Source: an alpha proteobacterium AAP38 (GTDB lineage: Bacteria; Pseudomonadota; Alphaproteobacteria; Azospirillales; Azospirillaceae). From it: 64,000 nt of DNA. The translations under genes were made by a program, and so were the position numbers. The notes under the pieces were generated by a model. The model saw only the letters and a list, made by a program, of their open reading frames with translations. It was not told the DNA's origin and did not search any database. This document shows positions 26,743-36,182 of the stretch, one piece after another. Numbering within the stretch: position 1 is the first letter of the stretch; the number at the start of each line of letters is the position of its first letter. Where the stretch lies: positions 124,001 to 188,000 of the forward strand of contig LJHR01000035.1 in NCBI GenBank assembly GCA_001296005.1, written 5' to 3'.

Positions 26743-27720
26743 TCAGGCGTTGTAGTCCAGGCCCCAGGGTTCGTACTGGTCGCGTTCTTCGGCCCAGTTT
26801 TCCCGCAGCTTCACGAACAGCATCAGGTGAACGGGGCGGCCCAGGAATTCGGCCATCTCGACACGGGCAGCCGTGCTGATCTGTTTGATACGGGCGCCAC
26901 CCTTGCCCAGGATGATGGCCTTCTGCGTGTCACGCTGGACATAGATGACCTGACCGATGCGGACGGAGCCGTTCTCAAACTCCTCCCACGTCTCGGTCTC
27001 CACCGATGTCGCGTAGGGCACTTCCTGATGCAGTTGCAAGAACAGCTTCTCACGCGTGATTTCGGCGGCCAGCAGGCGTTCGGGCATGTCCGACAACTGA
27101 TCGGGCGGATAGAGCCAGGGGCCTTCCGGCACGGACGCGGCGAAGAACTTCAACAGCCCTTCCAGACCGTCGCCGGTCAGGGCGGAAACCATGAAGGTCT
27201 CCGTGAACACGTCGAATTCGGCAAATTCCGCAGCGAGCGCCAGCAGGCGTTCCCGCTTGATCAGGTCGATCTTGTTCAAGACCAGCACGGCCTTGCGACC
27301 CGCTTCCTTAAGCCGTTCCACGATGCCGCGCGTATCGTCATCGATGCGCTTCTGCGCGGCGTCGAACAGCACGGCCACCTGATCGGCATCGGTCGCACCC
27401 TGCCAGGCGGCGGCGACCATGGCGCGTTCCAGACGCTTTTTCGGTGTGAAGATGCCGGGCGTGTCGACATAGAGAATCTGGCTGTCGCCGGCCATGCCGA
27501 TACCCAGCACACGGCTCCGCGTGGTCTGGACCTTGGGGCTGACGATGGAGATCTTGGACCCGACAAGCGCGTTCAGCAGGGTGGACTTGCCCGCGTTGGG
27601 CGCCCCCACCAGGGCCACGAAGCCGCAGCGCGGATGGGTGGGGGCCGGCCGGGCCGGCGCGTCGCCGTTGGTGTCCTGGCCTGAAAGAAAACGGGAAACG
27701 ATATCGTCGCTGTCGGTCAT
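26743..27720 (-). CDS. era: GTPase Era
   Basis: A 325-aa essential GTPase that binds the 3' end of 16S rRNA in small-subunit assembly. It has G1 GAPNAGKSTL, G3 DTPGIF, G4 LNKIDLI and a C-terminal KH domain (KAIILGKGGARIKQISTAAR). It directly follows rnc on the minus strand with adjacent stop and start. In many alphaproteobacteria recO comes next; here the neighbour is the convergent motB and no recO is present in the window. The N-terminus has a ~25-residue extension. Confidence 0.96.
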   Translation of the reverse strand: MTDSDDIVSRFLSGQDTNGDAPARPAPTHPRCGFVALVGAPNAGKSTLLNALVGSKISIVSPKVQTTRSRVLGIGMAGDSQILYVDTPGIFTPKKRLERAMVAAAWQGATDADQVAVLFDAAQKRIDDDTRGIVERLKEAGRKAVLVLNKIDLIKRERLLALAAEFAEFDVFTETFMVSALTGDGLEGLLKFFAASVPEGPWLYPPDQLSDMPERLLAAEITREKLFLQLHQEVPYATSVETETWEEFENGSVRIGQVIYVQRDTQKAIILGKGGARIKQISTAARVEMAEFLGRPVHLMLFVKLRENWAEERDQYEPWGLDYNA

Positions 27721-28398
27721 TTACGTCCTGATCCGGGAAAGCAGTGCTTCGGCGGCGATCTTTTCCGCCGCGCGTTTTGAGGGGCCGGTTGCCACCACCG
27801 GTTCAAACCCCTCCACAGTCACGCTGACCTGGAAAATGGGGGCATGGTCCGGGCCGGTACGACCGATATCCGTATAAAGCGGCAGTTTGCGCCCGCGCGC
27901 CAGCGCCCATTCCTGAAGGCCGGTCTTCGGGTCCTGCGGGGGTGCCGCCTTCGCCCCCTCCAATGCCGCATCCCAATGCCGGCGGATGAAGCCAGCCGCC
28001 GCCGGCAGACCGCCATCCAGATACAGCGCGCCGATCACCGCCTCGCACGCATCGGCCAGGATCGCCGGCTTCACATCGCCCGCCTGTTCACCGGGCGCCA
28101 GGCGCAGATACTGCCCCAACCCGATGCGACCGGCCACGACCACCAGGGCCTCGGCCCGGACCAGCGCCGTCAGGCGGCGGGCCAGGGCGCCTTCCTGTTC
28201 CTTGGGGAACCGTTCCAGCAGCCATTCGGCCACGACCAGACCCAGGACGCGGTCGCCCAGGAATTCCAGCCGTTCATAACCCTTGCCCACCTTGGCCCGG
28301 TTGACCCCGCCCACCGACGGATGGGTCAAGGCCTCGTTCAGGCGGGAGACATCCTTGAAACGATGGCCCAGGACCTCCTGCAACGCATCCAGTTCCAT
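27721..28398 (-). CDS. rnc: Ribonuclease III
   Basis: A 225-aa double-strand-specific endonuclease that processes rRNA precursors and some mRNAs. The catalytic signature ERLEFLGDRVLGLVVAEWLL is followed by DACEAVIGALYLDGG, and the C-terminal dsRNA-binding domain spans about residues 155-225 (TGLQEWALARGRKLPLY, ATGPSKRAAEKIAAEALL). The ATG at 28398 overlaps the lepB stop as TGATG; the codon before it is a TTG. It sits in the lepB-rnc-era order typical of the class. Confidence 0.96.
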   Translation of the reverse strand: MELDALQEVLGHRFKDVSRLNEALTHPSVGGVNRAKVGKGYERLEFLGDRVLGLVVAEWLLERFPKEQEGALARRLTALVRAEALVVVAGRIGLGQYLRLAPGEQAGDVKPAILADACEAVIGALYLDGGLPAAAGFIRRHWDAALEGAKAAPPQDPKTGLQEWALARGRKLPLYTDIGRTGPDHAPIFQVSVTVEGFEPVVATGPSKRAAEKIAAEALLSRIRT

Positions 28399-29249
28399 CA
28401 ATCAACCCTTTCCCAGAACCGTTCGGTGCGGATGGCCGAACCCCAGCGCCAGAAGCGCCAGAGGCTTTCCTCCTCCTTCACCGACAGGAAGATAGTGGTG
28501 GCACGGCCCACCAAATTCTCGACAGGGATGAAGCCCACCACCTCCGGCACGCGGCTGTCCTGTGAGTTATCGCGGCTGTCGCCCATGCCGAAGATATAGC
28601 CGGGCGGGACCGTGAAGACCGGCGTGTCATCCAGCAGTCCCTGGTCGCCCGACATCTCGATCACCGGATGCTGACGCCCGCCGGGCAGGGTTTCGATATA
28701 TTGCGGGGCCGTGAAGGCGCCGCCGAACCCTTCATGCAGCACGAAATCCGGCACCCGGATGCGGGCCGCCATCTCCCCGTTCACATAGAGGGCGCCGCCA
28801 ATCATCTGCAACCGGTCGCAGGGCAGACCCACGATGCGCTTGATATAATCGACGCTGGTATCCTTGGGCAGCTTGAACACGGCCACGTCGCCGCGTTCGG
28901 GCAGGCTGCCGAACAGGCGGCCAGGGGCGGCCTTGCAGTCCTTGGTTACCGGCGGGGCCGCATCACCAAAGCGCAGGAACCCCGGCAGCGAAAAGCGGCT
29001 GTAGCCGTAAGAGGCCTTGTTCACGAACAGATAGTCGCCCACCAGCAGGGTGGGGACCATCGATCCGCTGGGGATGTTGAACGCCTCAAATGTCAGGGTC
29101 CGAACGCCCACGACCACCAGGATGGTGGCCAGGATGATGCGCAACGTCTCGCCCCAGCCGCTGCTGATATGGTGCGGATGCGTTTCCACCAGCGGGGGCA
29201 GCGGGTCGGGGGCAGGACGGGACGGAGGCGGCTGCCGGCGTAGATTCAT
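28398..29249 (-). CDS. lepB: Signal peptidase I
   Basis: A 283-aa inner-membrane serine protease that cleaves signal peptides after export. One N-terminal transmembrane segment (TLRIILATILVVVGVRTLTF) is followed by the catalytic Ser in FNIPSGSMVPTLLVGDYLFV. The general-base Lys is in VDYIKRIVGLPCDR, and the GDSRDNSQDSR box lies near the C-terminus. It has a Pro-rich cytoplasmic leader of ~30 residues. It lies between acpS and rnc. Confidence 0.95.
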   Translation of the reverse strand: MNLRRQPPPSRPAPDPLPPLVETHPHHISSGWGETLRIILATILVVVGVRTLTFEAFNIPSGSMVPTLLVGDYLFVNKASYGYSRFSLPGFLRFGDAAPPVTKDCKAAPGRLFGSLPERGDVAVFKLPKDTSVDYIKRIVGLPCDRLQMIGGALYVNGEMAARIRVPDFVLHEGFGGAFTAPQYIETLPGGRQHPVIEMSGDQGLLDDTPVFTVPPGYIFGMGDSRDNSQDSRVPEVVGFIPVENLVGRATTIFLSVKEEESLWRFWRWGSAIRTERFWERVD

Positions 29250-29252
29250 GCG

Positions 29253-29666
29253 TCACATCCCCGCCGGTTGGGCCGAAATGACGACGAAGGCCTGGGCATA
29301 GGGCAGTTCATCCGTCATCGACAGATCGATGCGGGGCACCATGCCGGCAGGAACCATGGCGTGAAGGCGATCCAGCGCGCCACCGGACAGGCTCAGGATC
29401 GGGCGGGCCTTACCGTTGGACAGGACCTCGATATCCTTGAAATGCACGCCGTCAGCATAGCCGGTACCCAGCGCCTTGGTCGCCGCCTCCTTAGCCGCGA
29501 AACGCTTGGCATAGGTGGCGGCGCGGACAGTGGCATTTCCCGCACCATCGGCACGGGCGCGTTCGGCCTCGGTAAAGACACGGGCAGCAAAACGGTCGCC
29601 GAAACGATCCAGGCTGGCCTGGATGCGGCGGATATCGACCAGATCGCTGCCGATGCCAAGGATCAT
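29253..29666 (-). CDS. acpS: Holo-[acyl-carrier-protein] synthase
   Basis: A 137-aa phosphopantetheinyl transferase that converts apo-ACP to holo-ACP. The start [15 protein letters not shown] contains the Mg-binding Asp, and [14 protein letters not shown] holds the second metal site; both define the AcpS family. It overlaps the pdxJ stop by four bases and is three bases from lepB. Its substrate AcpP is encoded at 44746-44982. Confidence 0.95.
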   Translation of the reverse strand: MILGIGSDLVDIRRIQASLDRFGDRFAARVFTEAERARADGAGNATVRAATYAKRFAAKEAATKALGTGYADGVHFKDIEVLSNGKARPILSLSGGALDRLHAMVPAGMVPRIDLSMTDELPYAQAFVVISAQPAGM

Positions 29667-30415
29667 GCAGCCCCCGCGCGGCGGCCCGCATCCATCCGGG
29701 CGCGCATTTCAGCGATGGTGGCGGGCAGGCCGATGAACATCGCCTCGCCCATCATGAAATGCCCGATATTCAGCTCCACGACCGATTGGATGGCGGCGAC
29801 GGGAGCGACATTGTCAAAGGTCAGGCCATGGCCAGCATGGCATTCAAGGCCGATGGCGGCGGCATACGCCGCGCCCTTGACCAGACGGGCCAGTTCGCCG
29901 TCACGGGCCGGGCCCTTGGCGGCGTCGGCATAGGCGCCCGTATGCAGTTCGACCACGGGGGCACTCAGGTCACGCGCGGCATCCAGCTGATTCACATCCG
30001 CCCCGATGAAGATGGAGACGCGGATGCCGGCATCGGCCAGACGCGCGATATAGGGCTTCAGATGCGCGCGGTTGCCGATGACATCCAGCCCGCCCTCCGT
30101 CGTGCGCTCCTCCCGCTTTTCGGGAACCAGGCAGACGGCGTGGGGACGGTGGCGCAGGGCGATGGCCAGCATCTCTTCCGTCGCGGCCATTTCCAGGTTC
30201 AACGGCTTGTACAACTCGGCCATCAGCCGGTCGATATCCTCGTCCCTTATATGGCGGCGGTCCTCGCGCAGATGGGCGGTGATGCCGTCGGCACCGGCAT
30301 GGACGGCCAGAAGGGCAGCGCGCACCGGACAGGGGTTGTCCCCGCCGCGCGCATTCCGCACGGTGGCCACATGGTCGATATTCACGCCCAGACGCAACGG
30401 CTTGGCACCCATCAT
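29663..30415 (-). CDS. pdxJ: Pyridoxine 5'-phosphate synthase
   Basis: About 250 aa. It condenses 1-deoxyxylulose 5-phosphate with 3-amino-2-oxopropyl phosphate in vitamin B6 synthesis. Family marks are [53 protein letters not shown] and [14 protein letters not shown]. Two ATGs lie back to back at 30415 and 30412; the second is better spaced from GGTGGA. The ATGA overlap with acpS implies coupled translation. PLP made here is used by HemA, Alr and the aminotransferase in this window. Confidence 0.95.
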   Translation of the reverse strand: MMGAKPLRLGVNIDHVATVRNARGGDNPCPVRAALLAVHAGADGITAHLREDRRHIRDEDIDRLMAELYKPLNLEMAATEEMLAIALRHRPHAVCLVPEKREERTTEGGLDVIGNRAHLKPYIARLADAGIRVSIFIGADVNQLDAARDLSAPVVELHTGAYADAAKGPARDGELARLVKGAAYAAAIGLECHAGHGLTFDNVAPVAAIQSVVELNIGHFMMGEAMFIGLPATIAEMRARMDAGRRAGAA

Positions 30416-30422
30416 TCCACCC

Positions 30423-30971
30423 TCAAATACCCTTGCCCACAAGCACACGACCGGCCCGACGCCGATCCCGCCGCTTTTCCTGATAGAACCGGATCAGGGG
30501 CTTGGCAATCACGTATGCGATGATGCCCGCCGCAACCCCCATCACGGCGCCACCGGCCAGCATGGGCGCGAACACCTGCCAGGGATGGTCGATCAGGAAG
30601 GCCAGCGTCAGGCGCGCCTGATCCTCATGCCCCGGCGCCATGCCCAGCAACGAACAGCCCAGCCGGTAGCTCGAATACCAGATTGCCGGAAAGGTCCAGG
30701 GGTTGGCTGTGATGGTGCCCACCATGGCGCCCATGATGGAGGCGCGGGTGACCCAGGCCAGAAGGAAGGCGATAGGGAAATGCAGACCCAGCAGCGGCGT
30801 CATGGCCAGCGCCACGCCCAACGCGATCCCCAGTGCGATGGCATGCGGCGACCCCTGAATGCGGGCGATCCGATAGGCCACATAGCGCCCGGACCGCACC
30901 AGCCCCATGGAGGGCCAGAGCAGCCGCCGCAAACGCCCCGCCGGGGTCAACGGTTCACGCCGCCTGAACAT
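30423..30971 (-). CDS. DUF2062 membrane protein
   Basis: A 182-aa integral membrane protein of the DUF2062 family. The conserved stretch [20 protein letters not shown] is followed by hydrophobic helices ([20 protein letters not shown]) and the motif [22 protein letters not shown]-terminal helix precedes a basic tail. The function is unknown, although the family often sits beside lipid or stringent-response genes. It is placed between rsh and pdxJ on the same strand. Confidence 0.85.
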   Translation of the reverse strand: MFRRREPLTPAGRLRRLLWPSMGLVRSGRYVAYRIARIQGSPHAIALGIALGVALAMTPLLGLHFPIAFLLAWVTRASIMGAMVGTITANPWTFPAIWYSSYRLGCSLLGMAPGHEDQARLTLAFLIDHPWQVFAPMLAGGAVMGVAAGIIAYVIAKPLIRFYQEKRRDRRRAGRVLVGKGI

Positions 30972-31009
30972 GATACCCTATGGTTCCTTCCCGGTCCCCA
31001 GATGGACCG

Positions 31010-33223
31010 TCAGCGGCCACGTTCGACCGAATGGATCACCGGAGTGGCCCGCAACGCCGCCATGATGTTGGTCAGATGCTTGACGTCCTTCACGTCCACA
31101 TCGATCAGCATCTCGAAATAGTCGTTCGTGCGGTTGGTGATCTTAAGGTTTGTGATGTTGCCGCCATTCTTGCCGATGACCGTGGACAAGGTACCCAGCG
31201 CCCCCGTCTCATTCGCCACCACCACTGACAGGCGCCCCACCAGATCGTTGGGCGTGTCGGCATCCGGGTCCCAGGAGACGTCGATCCAGCGTTCCGGACT
31301 GTCATGGAAGCTTTCCAGCGTCTCACAGTCGATCGTATGGATGGTCACACCCTTGCCCGTGGTGACGATACCGACAATGCGGTCACCCACGATCGGATGG
31401 CAGCAGCGGGCATAATGAACCGCCATGCCGGGGATCAGACCCCGGATGGCCAGCGGCGTGGTGCCCTTGCCCCTCGTCGCCGGCTTCGGCTTGGTGGCGA
31501 TGGCCACCACCTTCTCGTCCGCCACAACGGGATTGACGTTGCGGTGACCGGGGAAGATGGAGTTGAAGACATCTCGCTGGCCCTCGGTACCGGCACCGAT
31601 GGCGGCCAGCAGGTCATCCACACTGGGCTGCTGATAAATCTTCAGAACGCCGTCGAAGGCCTTTTCCGAATATTCATAGCCTTCCTGCTTGAACAGCCGC
31701 TCCATCAGGCCGCGGCCAAGCTTGATATGCTCGCCCCGCTGCTGGGTGCGGATGAAGCGGCGGATGCGGGCGCGGGCCTTGCCGGTGATGACGAAGTTTT
31801 CCCAGTCCGGCGAGGGCGAGGAATTCTTTGAGGTCAGCACCTCCACCTGATCGCCATTCTGCAAATGGCTGCGCAGCGGCTGCATGCGGCCATTGATCTT
31901 GGCACCGACACAGGTGTCGCCCACCTGGCTGTGGACGGCATAGGCGAAATCGACGGGCGTGGCCCCACGCGGCAGGGCGATCAGGTCGCCCTTGGGCGTA
32001 AAGCAGAAGACCTGATCCTGGAACAGTTCCAGCTTGGTATGTTCCAGGAACTCTTCCGGCCGCGTCGCATGCTCCAGAATGTCCAGCAGTTCGCGCAGCC
32101 AGCGATATTGCCGCCCCTCGGTCTTGGGCTGCGCCGCCTCGGGCGCGCCCTGCTTGTAGGACCAGTGGGCCGCGACGCCCATATCGGCCACTTCATGCAT
32201 GTCGCGGGTGCGGATCTGCACCTCGATGCGCTGCTTTTCCGGGCCGATGACAGTGGTGTGGATCGACTGATAGCCGTTGGGCTTGGGCGTGGAGATGTAA
32301 TCCTTGAACCGCCCCGGCACGACCGGGTAGCGAGCATGGATGATGCCCAGTGCCTGATAGCATTCGCCCAGCGTGTCGACCACGATGCGGAAGGCCATCA
32401 CGTCGGAAAGCTGTTCGAACGCCACATTCTTGGCGTGCATCTTGCGCCAGATCGAATAGGGCGATTTCAGGCGCCCATAGATCTCGGCATTGGCGACCGC
32501 CGATTCGTTGTTGAAACGGACAGTCTTGTCCAACTCCTCGATGATGCGATCAACGCGGGCCTTGCCCGTGGATTGCAGATCATCCAGGCGGATGCGGATG
32601 CTGTCATAGGCGTCCGGGTTCAATTCCTTGAACGCCAGATCCTCCAACTCGTCCTTCCAGCGCTGGATACCGATGCGTTCGGCCAGCGGGACATAGATTT
32701 CCAGCGTCTCGCGCGCGATGCGGCGGCGCTTCTCCGGCTTCAGGAACTGAATCGTCCCCATATTGTGCAGCCGGTCGGCCAGCTTCACCAGAAGGACGCG
32801 GATATCCTCCGACATGGCCAGCACCAGCTTGCGGAAATTCTCCGCCTGCTTGGTGCTTTCGCTCTGCTCACCGATATTCTGCAGCTCGATACGCGACAGC
32901 TTGGTGACGCCATCGACCAGACGCGCGACCTCCGGCCCGAACAGACGCTGGATTTCCTCCAGCGTCGTCAGGGTGTCTTCGACCGTGTCGTGCAGCAGTG
33001 CGGTGATAATGCTGTTGGCGTCGAGCTTCAGCTCGGTCAACAGCCAAGCCACCCAGATCGGGTGGACATAATAGGGATCGCCACTGGCCCGCGTCTGCGA
33101 GCCATGCGCCTTCATCGTGAAGACGTAGGCGCGGTTGAGCGCGTCTTCATCGGCGTTGGGGTCGTACCCCATCACGCGCTCAACCAGCTCGTACTGGCGG
33201 ATGATCTTGGTCTGGCGGCTCAT
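31010..33223 (-). CDS. rsh: Bifunctional (p)ppGpp synthetase/hydrolase (RelA/SpoT)
   Basis: A 737-aa Rsh enzyme that makes and degrades the stringent-response alarmone. The hydrolase domain has HDTVEDT and VLLVKLADRLHNM, so hydrolase is probably active. The synthetase domain has AFRIVVDTLGECYQALGIIH and PKPNGYQSIHTTV. TGS (VFCFTPKGDLIALPRGATPV), a helical/zinc-finger region (HYARCCHPIVGDRI) and a C-terminal ACT domain follow in normal order. It is the single long Rsh usual for alphaproteobacteria, directly downstream of rpoZ. Confidence 0.96.
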   Translation of the reverse strand: MSRQTKIIRQYELVERVMGYDPNADEDALNRAYVFTMKAHGSQTRASGDPYYVHPIWVAWLLTELKLDANSIITALLHDTVEDTLTTLEEIQRLFGPEVARLVDGVTKLSRIELQNIGEQSESTKQAENFRKLVLAMSEDIRVLLVKLADRLHNMGTIQFLKPEKRRRIARETLEIYVPLAERIGIQRWKDELEDLAFKELNPDAYDSIRIRLDDLQSTGKARVDRIIEELDKTVRFNNESAVANAEIYGRLKSPYSIWRKMHAKNVAFEQLSDVMAFRIVVDTLGECYQALGIIHARYPVVPGRFKDYISTPKPNGYQSIHTTVIGPEKQRIEVQIRTRDMHEVADMGVAAHWSYKQGAPEAAQPKTEGRQYRWLRELLDILEHATRPEEFLEHTKLELFQDQVFCFTPKGDLIALPRGATPVDFAYAVHSQVGDTCVGAKINGRMQPLRSHLQNGDQVEVLTSKNSSPSPDWENFVITGKARARIRRFIRTQQRGEHIKLGRGLMERLFKQEGYEYSEKAFDGVLKIYQQPSVDDLLAAIGAGTEGQRDVFNSIFPGHRNVNPVVADEKVVAIATKPKPATRGKGTTPLAIRGLIPGMAVHYARCCHPIVGDRIVGIVTTGKGVTIHTIDCETLESFHDSPERWIDVSWDPDADTPNDLVGRLSVVVANETGALGTLSTVIGKNGGNITNLKITNRTNDYFEMLIDVDVKDVKHLTNIMAALRATPVIHSVERGR

Positions 33224-33289
33224 GCTACACCGCCAATCCGGGTCTTATCGCGCCAACACGGGCCTTCCATTTGCACGATCCCGTTGGCC

Positions 33290-33676
33290 TTACATGTCCT
33301 CGTCGGCCAGATCGGCCGAGCCGACATCACCTTCGGAGAAGTCCATCTCCCCGCCCAGCTCGTCCTCGGCCTCGGCACGGGCGGCATCGGCACCCCAGGC
33401 GGTCTCGCCGGCCATCAGCTCGACAATCTCTTCCTCGGGCTCATCCTGCTCCGGCACGCGCTGGTGACCCTTGATCAGGCTGTTCTTCAGGTGATCCAGC
33501 ACCACCGTCTCATCCGCGATTTCGCGCAAAGCGACGACGGGGTTCTTGTCATTGTCCCGGTCGATCGACAGCGGCGAACCGGAAGCGATATCACGGGCGC
33601 GCTGGGCAGCCATCATCACCAGTTCGAAACGGTTCGGAATCTTCAGGACGCAATCTTCAACGGTAACGCGGGCCAT
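33290..33676 (-). CDS. rpoZ: RNA polymerase omega subunit
   Basis: A 128-aa protein starting [20 protein letters not shown], the omega signature, with [11 protein letters not shown] and [15 protein letters not shown]. The C-terminal ~50 residues are acidic ([14 protein letters not shown]). Omega helps assemble and stabilise RNA polymerase and forms part of the ppGpp site in proteobacteria, which fits its position next to rsh. The ATG at 33676 is chosen because an upstream in-frame extension lacks homology. Confidence 0.95.
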   Translation of the reverse strand: MARVTVEDCVLKIPNRFELVMMAAQRARDIASGSPLSIDRDNDKNPVVALREIADETVVLDHLKNSLIKGHQRVPEQDEPEEEIVELMAGETAWGADAARAEAEDELGGEMDFSEGDVGSADLADEDM

Positions 33677-33761
33677 ATCCAGATACTCTCCAGCGACGGA
33701 TAAGCTTTGATTTATAGGGGGCTGTATTCCGCATTGCAAGGACGCCCGCCCTTCGCGGAAA

Positions 33762-34259
33762 TCATTCCAGCCCCGACAGCGGGCGGATGGCCTGATCCGG
33801 GGGCAAGGCGGCGATCAGATCACCGATGCCGCGACCGTCGGCGGGATGGGTCCAGTCTGGCGCCACATCAGCCAGGGGTAGAAGGACAAAGGCGCGATCC
33901 GCCATACGCGGGTGCGGCAGAATGGGCGGGCCGGCATCAACCATACGCTTGTAATCGATCAGATCGAGATCCAGAACCCGCGCCTCGTTCCGCTCGCGCC
34001 GCACCCGCCCGAATTCCTGTTCCACCTGATGCAGGCGATCCAGCAGGGCGGCGGCGTCCAGATCACACTCGACCCGCGCCACGGCATTCACGAACCAGGG
34101 CTGGTCAGAAACCGGCACAGGTGCGGTTTCGTAGAACCGCGAGAGGGTGGCAACGGTGATTCCCATGGAGTCGAGCCGGGCCAAGGCCTTTCGGCAGATA
34201 TCCAGGGGTTTGCCCAGACCGGGAACATGGAGATTGGAGCCGACGGCAATGAAAATCAC
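33762..34259 (-). CDS. folK: 2-amino-4-hydroxy-6-hydroxymethyldihydropteridine pyrophosphokinase
   Basis: About 165 aa from the GTG at 34259, which gives [10 protein letters not shown] at the N-terminus and has AGGA eight bases upstream; another GTG at 34289 would add ten residues. Signature residues include [27 protein letters not shown] and [19 protein letters not shown] with the metal-binding Asp pair, and [19 protein letters not shown]. It pyrophosphorylates the pterin precursor of folate. No other fol genes are nearby. Confidence 0.92.
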   Translation of the reverse strand: MIFIAVGSNLHVPGLGKPLDICRKALARLDSMGITVATLSRFYETAPVPVSDQPWFVNAVARVECDLDAAALLDRLHQVEQEFGRVRRERNEARVLDLDLIDYKRMVDAGPPILPHPRMADRAFVLLPLADVAPDWTHPADGRGIGDLIAALPPDQAIRPLSGLE

Positions 34260-34498
34260 GGGTGTTTTCCTGGAAATCGCAAGGGCCACACCCTATCTCG
34301 ATAGATGCAGTGTTACGGCGCTTGCTGCCAACCATGTGATGGCATACCGTGCCGGAAATCATCCGTCACCTGCCGTGTGGTCCGGGCACCTTAGATTGGT
34401 GCAATGGCGTCACGGTACCCGGCTTGCCCTTCCCGGTGGGGCGTCCGGTGCAAATATTCCGGGGTAAACCATTTTTGACAACGTGATTAGAGGAAGCA

Positions 34499-35131
34499 AT
34501 GGCACGCAAGATATTTTACCAGCAAGAACGGCTGGCAATGTTCATCGATGGCGCCAATCTGTATGCAGCGGCGCGATCCCTGGGTTTCGACATCGATTAC
34601 AAGCGATTGCTGGAACTTTTCGCGGCTGAGGGCCGGCTAATCCGCGCCTTCTACTACACCGCCTTGGTCGAAGATCAGGAATATTCGCCGATCCGTCCGC
34701 TGGTCGACTGGCTGGACTATAACGGCTACACCATGGTCACCAAGCCGACCAAGGAATTCACCGACGCGTCGGGCCGGCGCAAGATCAAAGGCAACATGGA
34801 TATCGAACTCGCCATCGACGTGATGGAGATGGCGGACCATGTCGACCATATCCTGCTGTTCTCCGGCGATGGCGATTTCCGCAGGCTGGTGGAAGCGGTG
34901 CAGCGCAAGGGCGTGCGCGTCACGGTGATCAGCACGGTGCGGTCCACCCCGCCGATGGTTGCCGACGAGTTGCGCCGTCAAGCCGACAATTTCCTGGAAC
35001 TCCAGGATCTGGCCAACTCCATCCAGCGCAGCCATTCCAACCGGTACCAGCAGCCCCCGCTGGCCCATGAACATTCCGGCACCGACGATCACGCGGTGCA
35101 GCCTGACCATCATACGGAACAGGGCGAGTAA
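34499..35131 (+). CDS. NYN-domain (LabA/DUF88-like) protein
   Basis: A 210-aa protein of the PIN-like NYN family, putative metal-dependent RNases. Acidic active-site positions are visible in AMFIDGANLYAAA, GNMDIELAIDVMEMA and LLFSGDGDFRRLVEAVQRKG. The C-terminal ~40 residues are His/Gln-rich and likely disordered. The ATG at 34499 follows GAGGAAGC. The gene is alone, divergent from folK, and ends in a strong terminator. The RNA target is unknown. Confidence 0.88.
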   Translation: MARKIFYQQERLAMFIDGANLYAAARSLGFDIDYKRLLELFAAEGRLIRAFYYTALVEDQEYSPIRPLVDWLDYNGYTMVTKPTKEFTDASGRRKIKGNMDIELAIDVMEMADHVDHILLFSGDGDFRRLVEAVQRKGVRVTVISTVRSTPPMVADELRRQADNFLELQDLANSIQRSHSNRYQQPPLAHEHSGTDDHAVQPDHHTEQGE

Positions 35132-35155
35132 ACAACGCCCCCGTCCGACATTGAC

Positions 35156-35190
35156 AAAGGCCGCAGCGGTTGTCCGCTGCGGCCTTTTTT
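35156..35190 (+). terminator. Strong Rho-independent terminator
   Basis: A 14-bp perfect stem AAAGGCCGCAGCGG / CCGCTGCGGCCTTT with a TTGT loop runs into a T-tract. It follows the NYN gene by 24 bp; on the minus strand the symmetric A-run makes it possibly bidirectional. Confidence 0.92.
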
Positions 35191-35218
35191 CATGGCATTG
35201 AGCACCGGTCAGGCGGCA

Positions 35219-35419
35219 TCAGGCGATGATGTCGGGCACCATCTGGCTTTCCAGACGGGCAATCATGTCCTTGAGCAGAAGCTTGCGCTTCTTCAGACGC
35301 TGGATCTGAAGCTGGTCAACGGGGAACTGCTCCGTCAGCCGCTGGATGATATCATCCATGTCGCGATGCTCTGTCTTCAGAGCCGCGAGTTTTTCTTTCA
35401 AAACGAGCTGGTCGGTCAT
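35219..35419 (-). CDS. YdcH-family (DUF465) small coiled-coil protein
   Basis: A 66-aa all-helical protein: LKEKLAALKTEHRDMDDIIQ followed by LKKRKLLLKDMIARLES. This matches the DUF465/YdcH pattern of a helical hairpin ending in the KKRKL.LKD.I segment. Its function is not established. The ATG is at 35419. It is downstream of the FKBP gene cluster on the same strand, about 100 bp away. Confidence 0.85.
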   Translation of the reverse strand: MTDQLVLKEKLAALKTEHRDMDDIIQRLTEQFPVDQLQIQRLKKRKLLLKDMIARLESQMVPDIIA

Positions 35420-35525
35420 TGGGTTCCGCGTCGCACACCTTGTCCCAGGCGCTGCAACGCCCGGCGCATCCATACCACAAATCGCATCCCCTGTGGGGCA
35501 CGCAATTTTCGTAAACGTGGGTTGG

Positions 35526-36092
35526 TCAGCGAATGGTACCGGGCTTGGCCAGTAGATTGGTGGTGTCCGGCTTGCGGATGCCCAGCAGTTCAACCGTGAA
35601 CAACAGGGTCGCATTGGGCGGGATGCCGCCATCGGGCTGCCCGCGCAGGCCATAGCCCAGATTGCCAGGCACGGCCAGTTCCCACTGCTCCCCCACCCGC
35701 ATCATGACCAACGCTTCCTGCCAGCCGCGCACCAGCCGGTTCACGGGGAAGGTAGCGGGACGGCCCCGACCGTAGGAACTGTCGAATTCCTTGCCGTCGA
35801 TCAGCACGCCCCGGTAATTCACCGTCACCTCGTCCGACAGAAGCGGGCGCGGCGGATTGCCGGCCACACGGCGGACGACGCGATATTGCAGGCCGGACGG
35901 CGTAACCTGCCAGCCGGGCTTCTTCTGATTTTCCACCAGATACTGCAATTGCGGATCGACACGCGGCATCGACAGCACATCATTGACGCCCCCCGCCGGC
36001 GGCGCTGCCGGCGCCTGCTGCGCACCGGCCGGGGCGGCCAGCGCCAGGGTCAGGGCGATCAGAGAGGCGGCATTCTTCAGGCGGCCGGTCAT
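35526..36092 (-). CDS. Secreted FKBP-type peptidyl-prolyl isomerase
   Basis: About 188 aa from the ATG at 36092, which has GGAG well placed; an ATG 15 bp upstream has none. A signal peptide (ending APAGAQQ) precedes an FKBP domain at ~75-180: VTVNYRGVLIDGKEFDSSYG, VRGWQEALVMMRVGEQWELA, YGLRGQPDGGIPPNATLLFT. It speeds prolyl isomerisation of periplasmic proteins. It lies in tandem with a second exported FKBP 90 bp upstream, only moderately similar. Confidence 0.9.
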   Translation of the reverse strand: MTGRLKNAASLIALTLALAAPAGAQQAPAAPPAGGVNDVLSMPRVDPQLQYLVENQKKPGWQVTPSGLQYRVVRRVAGNPPRPLLSDEVTVNYRGVLIDGKEFDSSYGRGRPATFPVNRLVRGWQEALVMMRVGEQWELAVPGNLGYGLRGQPDGGIPPNATLLFTVELLGIRKPDTTNLLAKPGTIR

Positions 36093-36182
36093 GTCAACGC
36101 TCCGCATTGCACAGGATAAGGGAGAGACAGCGGGTTACCATGGATCGGGCTGCGGGTCACGCAATGCGTGCCCCTGCCCGCC

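Noticed and set aside
31865-33703. 612-codon open frame antisense to rsh and rpoZ
   Set aside because: It lies opposite full-length, motif-complete rsh and rpoZ. No ribosome-binding site or recognisable domain.
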